A DNA stretch of 26,694 nucleotides from an uncultured Collinsella sp. (GCA_900550205.1 URRJ01000006.1:1-26694), one strand, 5' to 3'; numbered from the stretch's first letter, positions 1 to 7,764 are shown. Translations and numbers: made by a program. The notes: a model not told the origin generated them from the letters alone.

Positions 1-230
1 GCCTCCTCGGCGGCAGCGGCCTGCTCCTCGGCCTGCTTGGCGGCCTCGACTTCCTGGGCGCGAGCCTCGATCACCGGGGCGAGCTGCTTGCGGACCATGG
101 CGACGTAGGCGTCCTCCAGGGCGGAGGAAGCGGACTTAGCGGGAATCTTCATATCGGCGAGATGACCCATCAGTTCCTTGGAGGTCATGCCGAACTCTTT
201 GGCCAGGGTGGACACACGGACTTTTGCCAT
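1..230 (-). CDS. infB: Translation initiation factor IF-2, N-terminal fragment (cut by window edge)
   Basis: The first 76 codons of a gene that continues past the left edge. It starts MAKVRVSTLAKEFGMTSKEL, the small N-terminal helical domain typical of bacterial IF-2, then passes into an Ala/Glu/Lys-rich linker (AAKQAEEQAAAAEEA), also typical before the GTPase core. IF-2 places fMet-tRNA in the ribosomal P site and promotes subunit joining. The start is ATG at 230-228 with an AGGTGA Shine-Dalgarno a few bases upstream. The gene is third in rimP-nusA-infB; the 91-bp gap from nusA holds two short GC hairpins (252-266 and 292-312) without a T-run, and no ylxR/rnpM gene. Confidence 0.93.
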   Translation of the reverse strand, partial: MAKVRVSTLAKEFGMTSKELMGHLADMKIPAKSASSALEDAYVAMVRKQLAPVIEARAQEVEAAKQAEEQAAAAEE

Positions 231-321
231 ATGACTTCACCTACCCTTTCTGGCACCTTGGGTGCCTAGAGACTGAACGAGCGTGGGAGATGCGCCGGAA
301 CCTGTCCGGCGCGACCGCGCG

Positions 322-1569
322 CTAGATCAGGTCCTCCGCATCATCGAAGGCGTCGGTGTCGTGAACACCGCAGAAACGGGAGCCGGGACGGGCCTGGTTG
401 CGGCACTGGATGCCGTCCTCGGACACGTACTCGCAGCGACGGACGTCGTCGTCCTCCTCGTCACCGATCAGGTCGGCGGCGGGCTCCTCGTGAACGGGGA
501 CGTTCTTGAGGATGTCGGCGGCAAGGGTCTCGGACTTGATGTCGATGTGCCAGCCGGTCAGGCGAGCGGCGAGGCGGGCGTTCTGGCCCTCCTTGCCAAT
601 GGCGAGGGACAGCTGGTCGTCGGGCACGATGACGCCGGCGTAGGCCTTCTCCTCGTCAATGAGGACGCGAGTGACCTTGGCGGGCGACAGGGCGTTGGCG
701 ACATAGACGGCCGGATCGGCATCCCACAGGATGACGTCGACACGCTCACCACGGAGCTCGCCAACGACGGCGCGGACACGGCTGCCCTTGGGGCCGACAC
801 AGGCGCCCACGGGATCCAGACGATCGTCGAGCGAGTGGACGGCGACCTTGGAGCGCTGGCCCGGCTCGCGGGCGATCGACTTGATCTGGACGGTGCCCTC
901 ATAGATCTCGGGCACCTCCTGCTCAAACAGACGACGCATGAGCTCGGGGTGGGTGCGGGAGATGACGATCGGCGGACGGCTGTGCTCGCCGCGAACCGGC
1001 TGCAGGTTGGAGTTGGGGTCGCGAACGTCGATGATCACGGCCTTGATGTGCTGGTTGTGCAGATAGCGCTCGCCCATCGGACGCTCGTTGCGCTCGTTCT
1101 CGTAACGGCGCTGGTCAAAGTGCGGCAGCTCGGCCTCGACGCCGTCACGGATCTTGACGATGGTGAAGTCGGGCGTGGACTGCAGCACGGTACCGCTGAT
1201 AAGGTCACCGATGCGGCCGGAGAACTCCTCGTAGATCTGCTCGCGGGCGGAGTTGCGAACGATGGCGTTGATCTCGGCCTTGGCGTGCTGGGCGGCGATG
1301 CGGCTCGTGTTCTTGGGGGTGACGTCGATCTCCTCGAACTCGGTGAAGTTGCCCTCCTCGTCCATGGAATCGTCGATCGGCTCCAGGCGGTAGACGTAAA
1401 TCTTACCGGTGGTGCGGTCGATGGTCACCTTAGCGCCCCAGTCAAGATGCAAAATCTCGGCATAGCTCTTGGCGAGCGACTGCTCCAGACGGTCAATCAG
1501 GTAGAGCTGGTCGATGTGCTTGTCCTGGCAAAGCTCCATCAGGGCGGACATCATGTCGGATGCTGCCAT
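322..1569 (-). CDS. nusA: Transcription termination/antitermination factor NusA with a C-terminal Cys/His knuckle
   Basis: A 415-aa NusA that binds RNA polymerase and nascent RNA to modulate pausing, termination and antitermination. Domains in order: N-terminal RNAP-binding domain (about 1-115), S1 (about 120-195), KH1 with GPKGSR (259-264) and KH2 with IGKEGQ (324-329). The last ~55 residues are an acidic tail followed by C379-x8-C389-x10-C400-x2-H403, a possible small zinc knuckle that standard NusA lacks; the E. coli AR repeats are absent. An in-frame start lies 11 codons upstream, but ATG at 1569 has a GGAAGGA Shine-Dalgarno and begins MAASDMMSALMEL, matching the family. It lies 1 nt after the rimP stop (TAAGATG), so translation is probably coupled. 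Confidence 0.96.
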   Translation of the reverse strand: MAASDMMSALMELCQDKHIDQLYLIDRLEQSLAKSYAEILHLDWGAKVTIDRTTGKIYVYRLEPIDDSMDEEGNFTEFEEIDVTPKNTSRIAAQHAKAEINAIVRNSAREQIYEEFSGRIGDLISGTVLQSTPDFTIVKIRDGVEAELPHFDQRRYENERNERPMGERYLHNQHIKAVIIDVRDPNSNLQPVRGEHSRPPIVISRTHPELMRRLFEQEVPEIYEGTVQIKSIAREPGQRSKVAVHSLDDRLDPVGACVGPKGSRVRAVVGELRGERVDVILWDADPAVYVANALSPAKVTRVLIDEEKAYAGVIVPDDQLSLAIGKEGQNARLAARLTGWHIDIKSETLAADILKNVPVHEEPAADLIGDEEDDDVRRCEYVSEDGIQCRNQARPGSRFCGVHDTDAFDDAEDLI

Positions 1570-1570
1570 C

Positions 1571-2065
1571 TTATTTTCCTTCCTTCGCGGGCTTGAAGTC
1601 ATAGGTGGGCTTCAACTTGCACTTTTTAACATCAGAGAAATCGAGGGTGACGGACTCGCCGTCCTCGAGCTCGAGGGTCACGTTCGTCTCGGTCGCGGCG
1701 GCAATCTTGCCGGTGTACTTGCGACGGCCCTCGGTGGCGGTGGAGGTGAGCTCGCAGTCCTCGCCCACAAAGCGGGCAAAGTCGCGCGGGCGGCGCAGCG
1801 GGCGCGCCATGCCCGGGCTCGACACCTCGAGCGTATAGCTCGAAGAGATGGGGTCGAGCTCCTCAATCACGTCGCCGACCCACTTCGTGTTGGCCGTGAC
1901 GTCGTTGAGCGACAGGCTCTGACCCTCGGCACCCTCGATACGCACGCGCACACAGGGGGCCTTGGTGGCACCCACGAGCTCGACGTCGACGATGTCGACA
2001 TCGTGCTGGGGAGCGACGGCCTCGAGCGCGTCGATAATCGCCTGCTCGGTCTTGGTCTTGACCAT
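1571..2065 (-). CDS. rimP: Ribosome maturation factor RimP
   Basis: A 164-aa protein with the RimP signature VSSPGMARPLRRPRDF near its middle and the N-terminal alpha/beta domain (VDIVDVELVG). RimP assists late assembly of the 30S subunit. The length is close to the family's usual 150-170 aa. The open frame extends far upstream to 2614, but the true start is ATG at 2065: it carries a strong GGAGGTG Shine-Dalgarno, and the upstream extension is unlike RimP. It is the first gene of the rimP-nusA-infB operon and lies directly behind a leader terminator hairpin. Confidence 0.95.
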   Translation of the reverse strand: MVKTKTEQAIIDALEAVAPQHDVDIVDVELVGATKAPCVRVRIEGAEGQSLSLNDVTANTKWVGDVIEELDPISSSYTLEVSSPGMARPLRRPRDFARFVGEDCELTSTATEGRRKYTGKIAAATETNVTLELEDGESVTLDFSDVKKCKLKPTYDFKPAKEGK

Positions 2066-2085
2066 TGCGGCACCTCCATCCATAC

Positions 2086-2117
2086 AAAAAAGAAGCGGGG
2101 CCGAAACCCCACTTCTT
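2086..2117 (-). terminator. Intrinsic terminator/attenuator in the rimP-nusA leader
   Basis: Read on the minus strand, an 11-bp stem (AAGAAGTGGGG with CCCCGCTTCTT, one U-G pair; arms 2107-2117 and 2090-2100, 6-nt loop) runs straight into TTTT. It sits about 20 nt after the predicted transcription start and 21 nt before the rimP start codon. No minus-strand gene lies upstream, so it is better explained as a leader attenuator than as the terminator of another gene. Confidence 0.8.
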
Positions 2118-2143
2118 TCATTTACAACTTCATTTGCAAGCAA

Positions 2144-2172
2144 ACTATACCAATACCTGCGAATACGTGCAA
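2144..2172 (-). promoter_or_regulatory. Sigma70-type promoter of rimP-nusA-infB
   Basis: On the minus strand, TTGCAC (2172-2167) and TATAGT (2149-2144) are separated by exactly 17 bp. The start site is predicted near 2137. A three-codon frame, ATG AAG TTG TAA (2133-2122), lies right at the predicted 5' end, just before the terminator hairpin. The rest of the 2173-2435 interval holds no recognisable gene or RNA. Confidence 0.7.
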
Positions 2173-2435
2173 GCACAACGCAAACCCGCAGGTCAGCGTG
2201 CCCACAGCATCTCCACAAGAATACAACAATTAGGCGAGGGCCCCTATGCGGTGCTCCCCCAAAAGCCTCAAAACGGGCCATACGTCCCAGCGCACCGGTC
2301 GAATCGGGCCCTCTGGGCATTCCATCCCTGAGCACACACCGGTCAGACTGGAGCTGAGAGGCATACTGTAGCGAGAAAGCCTGCCGCACGCATTGACCGC
2401 ACAACCTTCCAAATCCTCTACGGCAAGGAGTCACC

Positions 2436-3008
2436 ATGAAACGCCTAGGCACCCTCTGCGCAACCGCGCTCGTCGTCACTGCCTGCTCGTTCGCTCTGAC
2501 GGGCTGCAGCAACATCGATGGTAAAACTAGACCATGTGAGCCGGATCTTGGCAGCACCAAAGCCATCGAGAAAACGACGCCTTCGGAGCGTTTCGACAAA
2601 ATAGACGAAGACATCGTCGACCCCCAGGGTTTGGATCCCGACCCTCAAGAACAGTTCCCCATCGACCTAGAGGCAGACGAGAACGTCCATGTTACCTGCA
2701 TGGGCAAGGACACGGATGGCTACGGCGACGCCGTCTTGGTCTTTGCGGTGACAAACAACACCGATGTCGACATGATGTTTGGCGATGTCGATGCTTATGC
2801 CTACGTCAACGGTGTCGTCCGCGACGTGCGCATGCGCCAGCCCGTCGCCGCAGGCGAAGAAACGACCGCGATGCTCACCTTTGTAGGCACCTTCGGCGAT
2901 CCAGACTTTGACGTGAACAGTGACCTCAACGACATCTACCTCAATATCTGGATGTTCGAGGAACAGACGGGCAATGTCTACTTAAGGGACCTGGTACACA
3001 TTCCGTAG
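2436..3008 (+). CDS. Lipoprotein with a DUF5067-like extracellular domain
   Basis: A 190-aa secreted lipoprotein. The signal peptide ends in the lipobox LTGC, with Cys24 the expected lipidated residue. After a polar linker (25-80) comes a beta-rich domain with VLVFAVTNNTDVDMMFGDVDAYAYVNG and VAAGEETTAMLTFVGTF. This pattern (test for a free-standing response, then a buffered backbone term) resembles DUF4352/DUF5067 immunoglobulin-like lipoproteins of actinobacteria and Firmicutes; that family call is tentative. The start ATG has AAGGAG 7 nt upstream. It is a lone plus-strand gene between two minus-strand operons and shares a bidirectional terminator with leuS. Its role is unknown. Confidence 0.8.
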   Translation: MKRLGTLCATALVVTACSFALTGCSNIDGKTRPCEPDLGSTKAIEKTTPSERFDKIDEDIVDPQGLDPDPQEQFPIDLEADENVHVTCMGKDTDGYGDAVLVFAVTNNTDVDMMFGDVDAYAYVNGVVRDVRMRQPVAAGEETTAMLTFVGTFGDPDFDVNSDLNDIYLNIWMFEEQTGNVYLRDLVHIP

Positions 3009-3048
3009 CGGGTGACATGGAACATAAACCAAGCAGGGTACACAACGA

Positions 3049-3086
3049 AAGACGAGGGACGACCCAGCCGGATCGTCCCTCGTCTT
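3049..3086. terminator. Bidirectional terminator hairpin between the lipoprotein gene and leuS
   Basis: A perfect 14-bp stem (AAGACGAGGGACGA, 3049-3062, with its complement at 3073-3086) and a 10-nt loop lies between convergent gene ends. On the minus strand it is followed by TTTCGTT, so it probably ends leuS transcription; the plus-strand tail is poorer in T. Confidence 0.75.
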
Positions 3087-3112
3087 AAACACGTCAACTA
3101 TGCTCGCAGTGC

Positions 3113-5689
3113 TTACTTGACCACCAGGTTGACCAGCTTGCCGGGCACGCAGATGGCCTTGACGACCGTCTTGCCCTCGAGCCACTTGGCAACGGCCTCC
3201 TCGGCGGCAGCCTGCATCTCCTCGTTGGAGGCATCGCGGGCAACGTCGATGCGGCCACGGACCTTACCGAGCACCTGGACCACGATCTGCACCGTGTCCT
3301 CGATGGACTCGGCCAGGTCGAACTCGGGCCAGGCGGCGGTGTAGGCGTTGCCCTCGCAGCCGAGAGCCTCGTGCCACAGCTCGTCGGCCCAGAACGGGCA
3401 AATGGGGGCAAGGACGCTCACGATATCCTTGGCCACGCCGTAGCACAGCGCCTTGTCGCGGTCAGTACCCTCGGTAGCGTTGAGGTAGGCGCTCGCCGCG
3501 TTGACGAGCTCCATGACGGCCGAGATCGCAGTGTTGAACTGGCCGCGGTCGAAGTCCTCGGTGCACTTGGCGATGGTACGGTGACGCTCGCGATAGAGCT
3601 TCATCGCAACCTCGTCGAGCGCGGACTTGTCGAAGGCCACGTTGGCGTCGCCGGACTGGACGAGCTGCCACACGATGCGCCAGGCGCGCTTGATAAAGCG
3701 GTTGGCGCCCTCAACGGCCTTAGGATCCCAGTCGAAGTCCTTCTCGGGCGGGGCGATAAACAGGATCGCCAGACGCATGGTGTCGGCGCCGTAGGGCTCG
3801 ATGACCGAGCTCGGGGGCACGACGTTGCCCTTGGACTTGGACATGGTGTCGCCGTTCTCGTCCTTGACCATACCCTGGCACAGCAGGTTGGTGAAAGGCT
3901 CGTCCACGCTCAGCAGACCCAGGTCGCGCAGGGCCTTGGTAAAGAAGCGACTGTAGAGCAGGTGCAGAATGGCGTGCTCGATGCCGCCGATGTAGTTATC
4001 GACGGGCATCCAACGGTCGGCGGCTTCGTGGGAGAAGGGCAGCTCGGTGTTGTGCGGGTCGGTATAGCGCAGGTAATACCAGCTGGAGCAGGTGAACGTG
4101 TCCATGGTATCAGTCTCGCGCTTAGCCGGGCGACCGCAGACCGGGCAGGTGGTCTCGTAGAACTCCTTGCACTCGGCGAGGGTCTCGCCGGCGCCCAGGT
4201 CCAGGTTCTCGGGCAGCGTCACCGGCAGCTGGTCCTCGGGCACGGGCACGATGCCACAGTGCTCGCAGTGGATGGCCGGGATGGGGTTGCCCCAATAGCG
4301 CTGGCGGCTGATGAGCCAGTCGCGCAGGCGGAACTCGACCTTGCGACGACCGCAGCCCATGGCCTCGAGGTCGGCCACGATGGCAGCCTCGCCCTCGGAG
4401 TGCTTGCCGCCGCGCATACCGGTGTACTTGCCGGACTGGACGAGCGTGCCCTCGGCAGCGTGGGCGCAATCCCAGTCGACGGTCTCGGCATGGAAGGTAT
4501 CGATGGTCTCGCCGCTGGCCTCGACGGCAGCGCGGTCGTCATCGTCCAGGATGATCGGCACGATCGGCAGGTCGTACTTGCGGGCAAACTCAAAGTCGCG
4601 CTGGTCGCCGCAGGGAACGGCCATGACGGCGCCGGTGCCGTAGTCGGCAACGACATAATCGGCAACCCACACGGGGACCTTCTCGCCGTTGACGGGGTTC
4701 ACCACGTAGCGGCCGGTAAAGGCACCATGCTTCTCGAGAGTGCCTTGGGCACGCTCGACGGCAGAGATATGCTTGGAGTCCTCGACGATCTTGGTGACAG
4801 CCTCCTCGTACTCCGTGCCCTCGACGAGCTCGTGCAGGCGCGCGTACTCGGGAGCCAGAACAAAGAAGGAGACACCGAAGAGCGTGTCGGCTCGCGTGGT
4901 GAAGACGGTGATCTTACCCTCGTCGCCCTCGATGGGCTCGCCATCCTTGTCGCACAGGGTGAAGTCGACCTCGGCGCCCTCGGAGCGGCCGATCCAGTTG
5001 GCCTGCATCTGCTTGACGCGCTCGGGCCAGCCGGGGAGCTTCTCCAAATCGTCGAGCAGCTCCTGGGAGTACTCGGTAATCTTGAAGTACCACTGCTCTA
5101 GGTCGCGCTTCTCGGGCTCGGTGCCGCAGCGCCAGCACTTGCCCTCGGTGACCTGCTCGTTGGCCAGAACGGTCTTACAGGTGGGGCACCAGTTGACCGG
5201 GTTCTTCTTACGGTAGACCAGGCCCTTTTCCCACAGCTTCTCAAAGATCCACTGACCCCAGCGGTAGTAGTCGGGGCTGCAGGTCTTGACCATGCGATCC
5301 AGATCGTAGGAGAAGCCCATGCGCTTCATCGTGGCGAGCGCCTGGTCCATGTTCTTATACGTCCAGGCGGCAGCCTGCGTGTTGTGCTTGATGGCGGCGT
5401 TCTCGGCGGGCAAACCAAAGGCGTCGAAGCCAATGGGGTGCAGCACGTCATAGCCGCGCATGCGGGCCTGACGGGCCATGGCATCGCCGATGGTATAGTT
5501 GCGCGCGTGGCCCATGTGCAGGTCGCCCGACGGATACGGGAACATCTCGAGCACATACTTTTTGGGCTTGCTGTCGTCGGTGTCGACGGCAAAGAGGTTG
5601 GAGTCCTCCCAGGCCTTCATCCACCTGGACTCAATGGCCTGCGCGTCGTAGACAGGGATCTCGTCCTTATGATCTGTGCAATCGCACAT
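3113..5689 (-). CDS. leuS: Leucyl-tRNA synthetase
   Basis: An 858-aa class Ia synthetase that charges tRNA-Leu. The HIGH motif appears as HMGH (58-61) within MFPYPSGDLHMGHARNY, and the KMSKS loop as TMSKSKGN (MSKSK at 616-620). A zinc-ribbon pair CPTC...CWRC lies between the first Rossmann half and the CP1 editing domain, which contains the hallmark threonine-rich editing segment TTRADTLFG. The C-terminal anticodon-binding and tail domains are complete (ends VPGKLVNLVVK). Length is normal. Start ATG 5689 has AAAGGAG 6 nt upstream. The upstream leader contains a long nested hairpin (5713-5831), which points to possible leader control, but no T-box sequence was recognised. Confidence 0.97.
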   Translation of the reverse strand: MCDCTDHKDEIPVYDAQAIESRWMKAWEDSNLFAVDTDDSKPKKYVLEMFPYPSGDLHMGHARNYTIGDAMARQARMRGYDVLHPIGFDAFGLPAENAAIKHNTQAAAWTYKNMDQALATMKRMGFSYDLDRMVKTCSPDYYRWGQWIFEKLWEKGLVYRKKNPVNWCPTCKTVLANEQVTEGKCWRCGTEPEKRDLEQWYFKITEYSQELLDDLEKLPGWPERVKQMQANWIGRSEGAEVDFTLCDKDGEPIEGDEGKITVFTTRADTLFGVSFFVLAPEYARLHELVEGTEYEEAVTKIVEDSKHISAVERAQGTLEKHGAFTGRYVVNPVNGEKVPVWVADYVVADYGTGAVMAVPCGDQRDFEFARKYDLPIVPIILDDDDRAAVEASGETIDTFHAETVDWDCAHAAEGTLVQSGKYTGMRGGKHSEGEAAIVADLEAMGCGRRKVEFRLRDWLISRQRYWGNPIPAIHCEHCGIVPVPEDQLPVTLPENLDLGAGETLAECKEFYETTCPVCGRPAKRETDTMDTFTCSSWYYLRYTDPHNTELPFSHEAADRWMPVDNYIGGIEHAILHLLYSRFFTKALRDLGLLSVDEPFTNLLCQGMVKDENGDTMSKSKGNVVPPSSVIEPYGADTMRLAILFIAPPEKDFDWDPKAVEGANRFIKRAWRIVWQLVQSGDANVAFDKSALDEVAMKLYRERHRTIAKCTEDFDRGQFNTAISAVMELVNAASAYLNATEGTDRDKALCYGVAKDIVSVLAPICPFWADELWHEALGCEGNAYTAAWPEFDLAESIEDTVQIVVQVLGKVRGRIDVARDASNEEMQAAAEEAVAKWLEGKTVVKAICVPGKLVNLVVK

Positions 5690-5712
5690 ATCAGCTCCTT
5701 TAATCTTAGCTG

Positions 5713-5831
5713 GGGTCGGTCGGCTTGGCTTTGTTCGCTACTGCGGACAGTCCTGCGCAAGACGAAGAGCACATTAAGTGCTCTTCTTTGCGTGCGGAAC
5801 TTGTAGCGAACAAAGCCAAGCCGACCGACCC
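5713..5831. repeat. Long inverted repeat (29-bp perfect arms) with a nested hairpin, in the leuS leader
   Basis: Arms 5713-5741 and 5803-5831 are exact reverse complements over 29 nt (left arm begins GGGTCGGTCGG, ends TTCGCTAC). Inside lies a second perfect hairpin, GAAGAGCAC (5764-5772)/GTGCTCTTC (5778-5786), extended by CGCAA/TTGCG (5756-5760/5788-5792). The element ends 23 nt before the leuS start codon and lies between a candidate promoter and the Shine-Dalgarno, so it would be transcribed in the leuS leader. It could be a MITE-like insertion or a regulatory RNA. No clear target-site duplication was seen. Confidence 0.85.
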
Positions 5832-5848
5832 TAAGGTTAACTTGACTG

Positions 5849-5857
5849 ATGATAGCA
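5849..5857 (-). promoter_or_regulatory. Candidate extended -10 promoter for leuS
   Basis: On the minus strand TGC (5857-5855) directly precedes TATCAT (5854-5849), an extended -10 pattern. No good -35 was found. It lies between the guaB-side terminator and the long inverted repeat, the expected place for a leuS promoter. Confidence 0.4.
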
Positions 5858-5865
5858 AATACGAC

Positions 5866-5900
5866 AAGCGAGATGCCTGCGACTTGCAGGCATCTCGCTT
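5866..5900. terminator. Terminator-like hairpin downstream of guaB
   Basis: A perfect 15-bp stem (AAGCGAGATGCCTGC, 5866-5880, with its complement 5886-5900) and a 5-nt loop GACTT. The T-tract is imperfect on both strands. By position it would end minus-strand transcription from guaB before the leuS promoter. Confidence 0.65.
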
Positions 5901-5958
5901 TATCTAAATAACGTGGTTGTGAATCAACCGCAATTTGTTACTCGTCCAAGCATGGACG

Positions 5959-6057
5959 GGTTTTCCAAGTGCCGCAGATTGCCGTGAAAGAGGAGCGACG
6001 CGTACTTTGGTACGCGAGCGACGGTTTGAACGGCAAGGTGCGGTGCTTGGGAAAGCC
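5959..6057. repeat. Structured hairpin element, copy 1 (downstream of guaB)
   Basis: A 99-nt imperfect long hairpin with a conserved core at 5986-6029: GAAAGAGGAGCGA, apical stem GCGTAC/GTACGC, then GAGCGACGGTTTGA. The core is enclosed by TTGCCGT/ACGGCAA, then GTGCCGCA/TGCGGTGC (with G-U pairs), then GGTTTTCC/GGAAAGCC. The same core occurs at 9195-9239 with different but still paired flanking stems. It begins 2 nt after the guaB stop codon. Confidence 0.8.
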
Positions 6058-6059
6058 GC

Positions 6060-7571
6060 TTAGCGGTAGGAGACGCTCTGCTGAGAATCCTTGACGACTA
6101 CGTCGTGGGCGCCGCCTTCGACGATGGAGGTGGAGCTGACCAGCGTCAGGCGCGCCTTTTCCTGGAGCTCGGGGATCGAGAGGGCGCCGCAGTTGCACAT
6201 CGTGGACTTGACCTTGTAGAGCGTGCCGCCCACGCCGTCCTTGAGGGAACCGGCATACGGGACGTAGGAGTCGACACCCTCGACGAAGCTGAGCTTCGCA
6301 GCACCGCCCAGGTCGTAACGCTGCCAGTTGCGGGCACGCGCAGAACCCTCGCCCCAGTACTCCTTCATGTACTGACCGTTCACATTGACGCGCTCGGTCG
6401 GGCTCTCGTCGAAGCGGGCGAAGTAACGGCCCAGCATCATAAAGTCGGCACCCATGGCCAGGGCGAGCGTCATGTGGTAGTCGTAGACGATACCGCCGTC
6501 GGAGCACACGGGCACATAGACACCGGTCTCCTCGTAGTACTCGTCGCGAGCGCGGCAGACGTCGATCAGCGCGGTGGCCTGGCCGCGGCCGATACCCTTG
6601 GTCTCGCGGGTAATGCAGATGGAACCGCCGCCGATACCGACCTTGATGAAGTCGGCACCGCAGTCTGCCAGGAAGCGGAAGCCCTCGGCGTCGACGACGT
6701 TACCGGCACCGACCTTGACGTCCTCGCCATAGTTGGCGCGGATCCACTCGATGGTGCGCTTCTGCCACTCGCTGAAACCCTCGGAGGAATCGATGCACAG
6801 GACATCGGCGCCGGCCTCGATGAGCAGCGGCACGCGCTCGGCATAGTCGCGGGTGTTGATACCGGCGCCGACCATGTAGCGCTTATCGCCGTCGAGCAGC
6901 TCGTTGGGGTTGGTCTTGTGGCTATCGTAGTCCTTGCGGAAAACGATCCCCATGAGGTGATCGTTGTCGTCGACGATGGGCAGGGCGTTGAGCTTGTTGT
7001 CCCAGATGACGTCGTTGGCAACCTTGAGGCTGATGTTCTTGTCGCCCACGATGAGCTGCTCACGCGGGGTCATGAACTCGGAGACCTTCGTCTGGTGGTC
7101 ATCGCGGCTGGGTCGATAGTCACGGCTGGTGACGATGCCCAGGAGCTTACCCTTGGGAGTGCCGTCGTCGGTGACCGGCATGGTGGAGTGACCGGTCTTC
7201 TCCTTGAGCTCGATGACCTGCTCCATGGTCATGTCGGGGGTCAGCGTGGAATCGGACTGAACGAAGCCGGCCTTGTGATCCTTGACGGCCTTGACCATGG
7301 CGGCCTCGGACTCGGCGCTCTGGGAACCGTAAATGAAGGACAGGCCACCCTCGGTAGCGAGCGCGACACCCATGTCGACGCCCGAGACGGACTGCATGAT
7401 GGCGGAAACCATGGGGATGTTCAGGGTGATTGCCGGCTTCTCACCGCGCTTAAAGCGGGTTAGCGGCGTCTTAAGAGAGACGTTGTTGGGGATGCACTGC
7501 GAGGACGAGTAACCAGGGACCAGCAGATACTCCGAAAACGTGTGGGACTCACCGGGAAAGAACGTAGCCAT
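6060..7571 (-). CDS. guaB: Inosine-5'-monophosphate dehydrogenase
   Basis: A 503-aa IMPDH that oxidises IMP to XMP with NAD+, the committed step of guanine nucleotide synthesis. A TIM barrel is interrupted by two CBS domains (about 95-220). The catalytic loop is GGGSICITRETKGIGRGQ with the nucleophilic cysteine; the usual SICTT is SICIT here. Other landmarks are the IMP-binding CSDGGI, the MMLGRYFARFDESP stretch, and EGVDSYVPYAGSL near the C-terminus. Start ATG 7571 has AAGGAG 5 nt upstream. It is a single-gene unit with its own promoter, followed by structured element copy 1. The 'SICITRETKGIGRGQ' form marks a divergent IMPDH subgroup, but key residues are present. Confidence 0.95.
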   Translation of the reverse strand: MATFFPGESHTFSEYLLVPGYSSSQCIPNNVSLKTPLTRFKRGEKPAITLNIPMVSAIMQSVSGVDMGVALATEGGLSFIYGSQSAESEAAMVKAVKDHKAGFVQSDSTLTPDMTMEQVIELKEKTGHSTMPVTDDGTPKGKLLGIVTSRDYRPSRDDHQTKVSEFMTPREQLIVGDKNISLKVANDVIWDNKLNALPIVDDNDHLMGIVFRKDYDSHKTNPNELLDGDKRYMVGAGINTRDYAERVPLLIEAGADVLCIDSSEGFSEWQKRTIEWIRANYGEDVKVGAGNVVDAEGFRFLADCGADFIKVGIGGGSICITRETKGIGRGQATALIDVCRARDEYYEETGVYVPVCSDGGIVYDYHMTLALAMGADFMMLGRYFARFDESPTERVNVNGQYMKEYWGEGSARARNWQRYDLGGAAKLSFVEGVDSYVPYAGSLKDGVGGTLYKVKSTMCNCGALSIPELQEKARLTLVSSTSIVEGGAHDVVVKDSQQSVSYR

Positions 7572-7650
7572 GTTTCTCCTTTTTCCATGCGACCGGTCGG
7601 CTGCAGGCCTCGTAGGACCCAGCCCAACCTTGGGCGCCCAATACTGGCGA

Positions 7651-7679
7651 ATTATCTTAACGCACTTTGACTGCTACAA
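7651..7679 (-). promoter_or_regulatory. Sigma70-type promoter of guaB
   Basis: On the minus strand TTGTAG (7679-7674), a 17-bp spacer and GATAAT (7656-7651). This gives a leader of about 75 nt containing the palindrome TTGGGCGCCCAA. No known purine riboswitch was recognised in it. Confidence 0.6.
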
Positions 7680-7764
7680 TGCATGATTTAAGAAGAGCAC
7701 ACGAGGGTTTGACGCAGGCTTTGCGTTTGCCCAGCAAACACTTTAGCGGGGAGACGTGGGGCGT

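Noticed and set aside
283..1596. A 437-codon plus-strand open frame over nusA, and similar long plus-strand frames over leuS (3371-5101), guaB (6105-7463) and the pel genes
   Set aside because: These are mirror frames of strongly conserved minus-strand genes in high-GC DNA; their translations are low-complexity and match no family.
2230..2412. A 60-codon minus-strand frame upstream of rimP
   Set aside because: No Shine-Dalgarno or family match; it lies upstream of the mapped rimP promoter in an otherwise unremarkable intergenic region.
5690..5831. T-box riboswitch in front of leuS
   Set aside because: The conserved T-box sequence (TGGAACCGCG-type) and a recognisable specifier loop were not found; a perfect 29-bp stem is also unlike a T-box.
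7572..7650. Purine or PRPP/guanine-type riboswitch in the guaB leader
   Set aside because: The leader is only about 75 nt and lacks the conserved purine-riboswitch junction bases; only a short TTGGGCGCCCAA palindrome is present.
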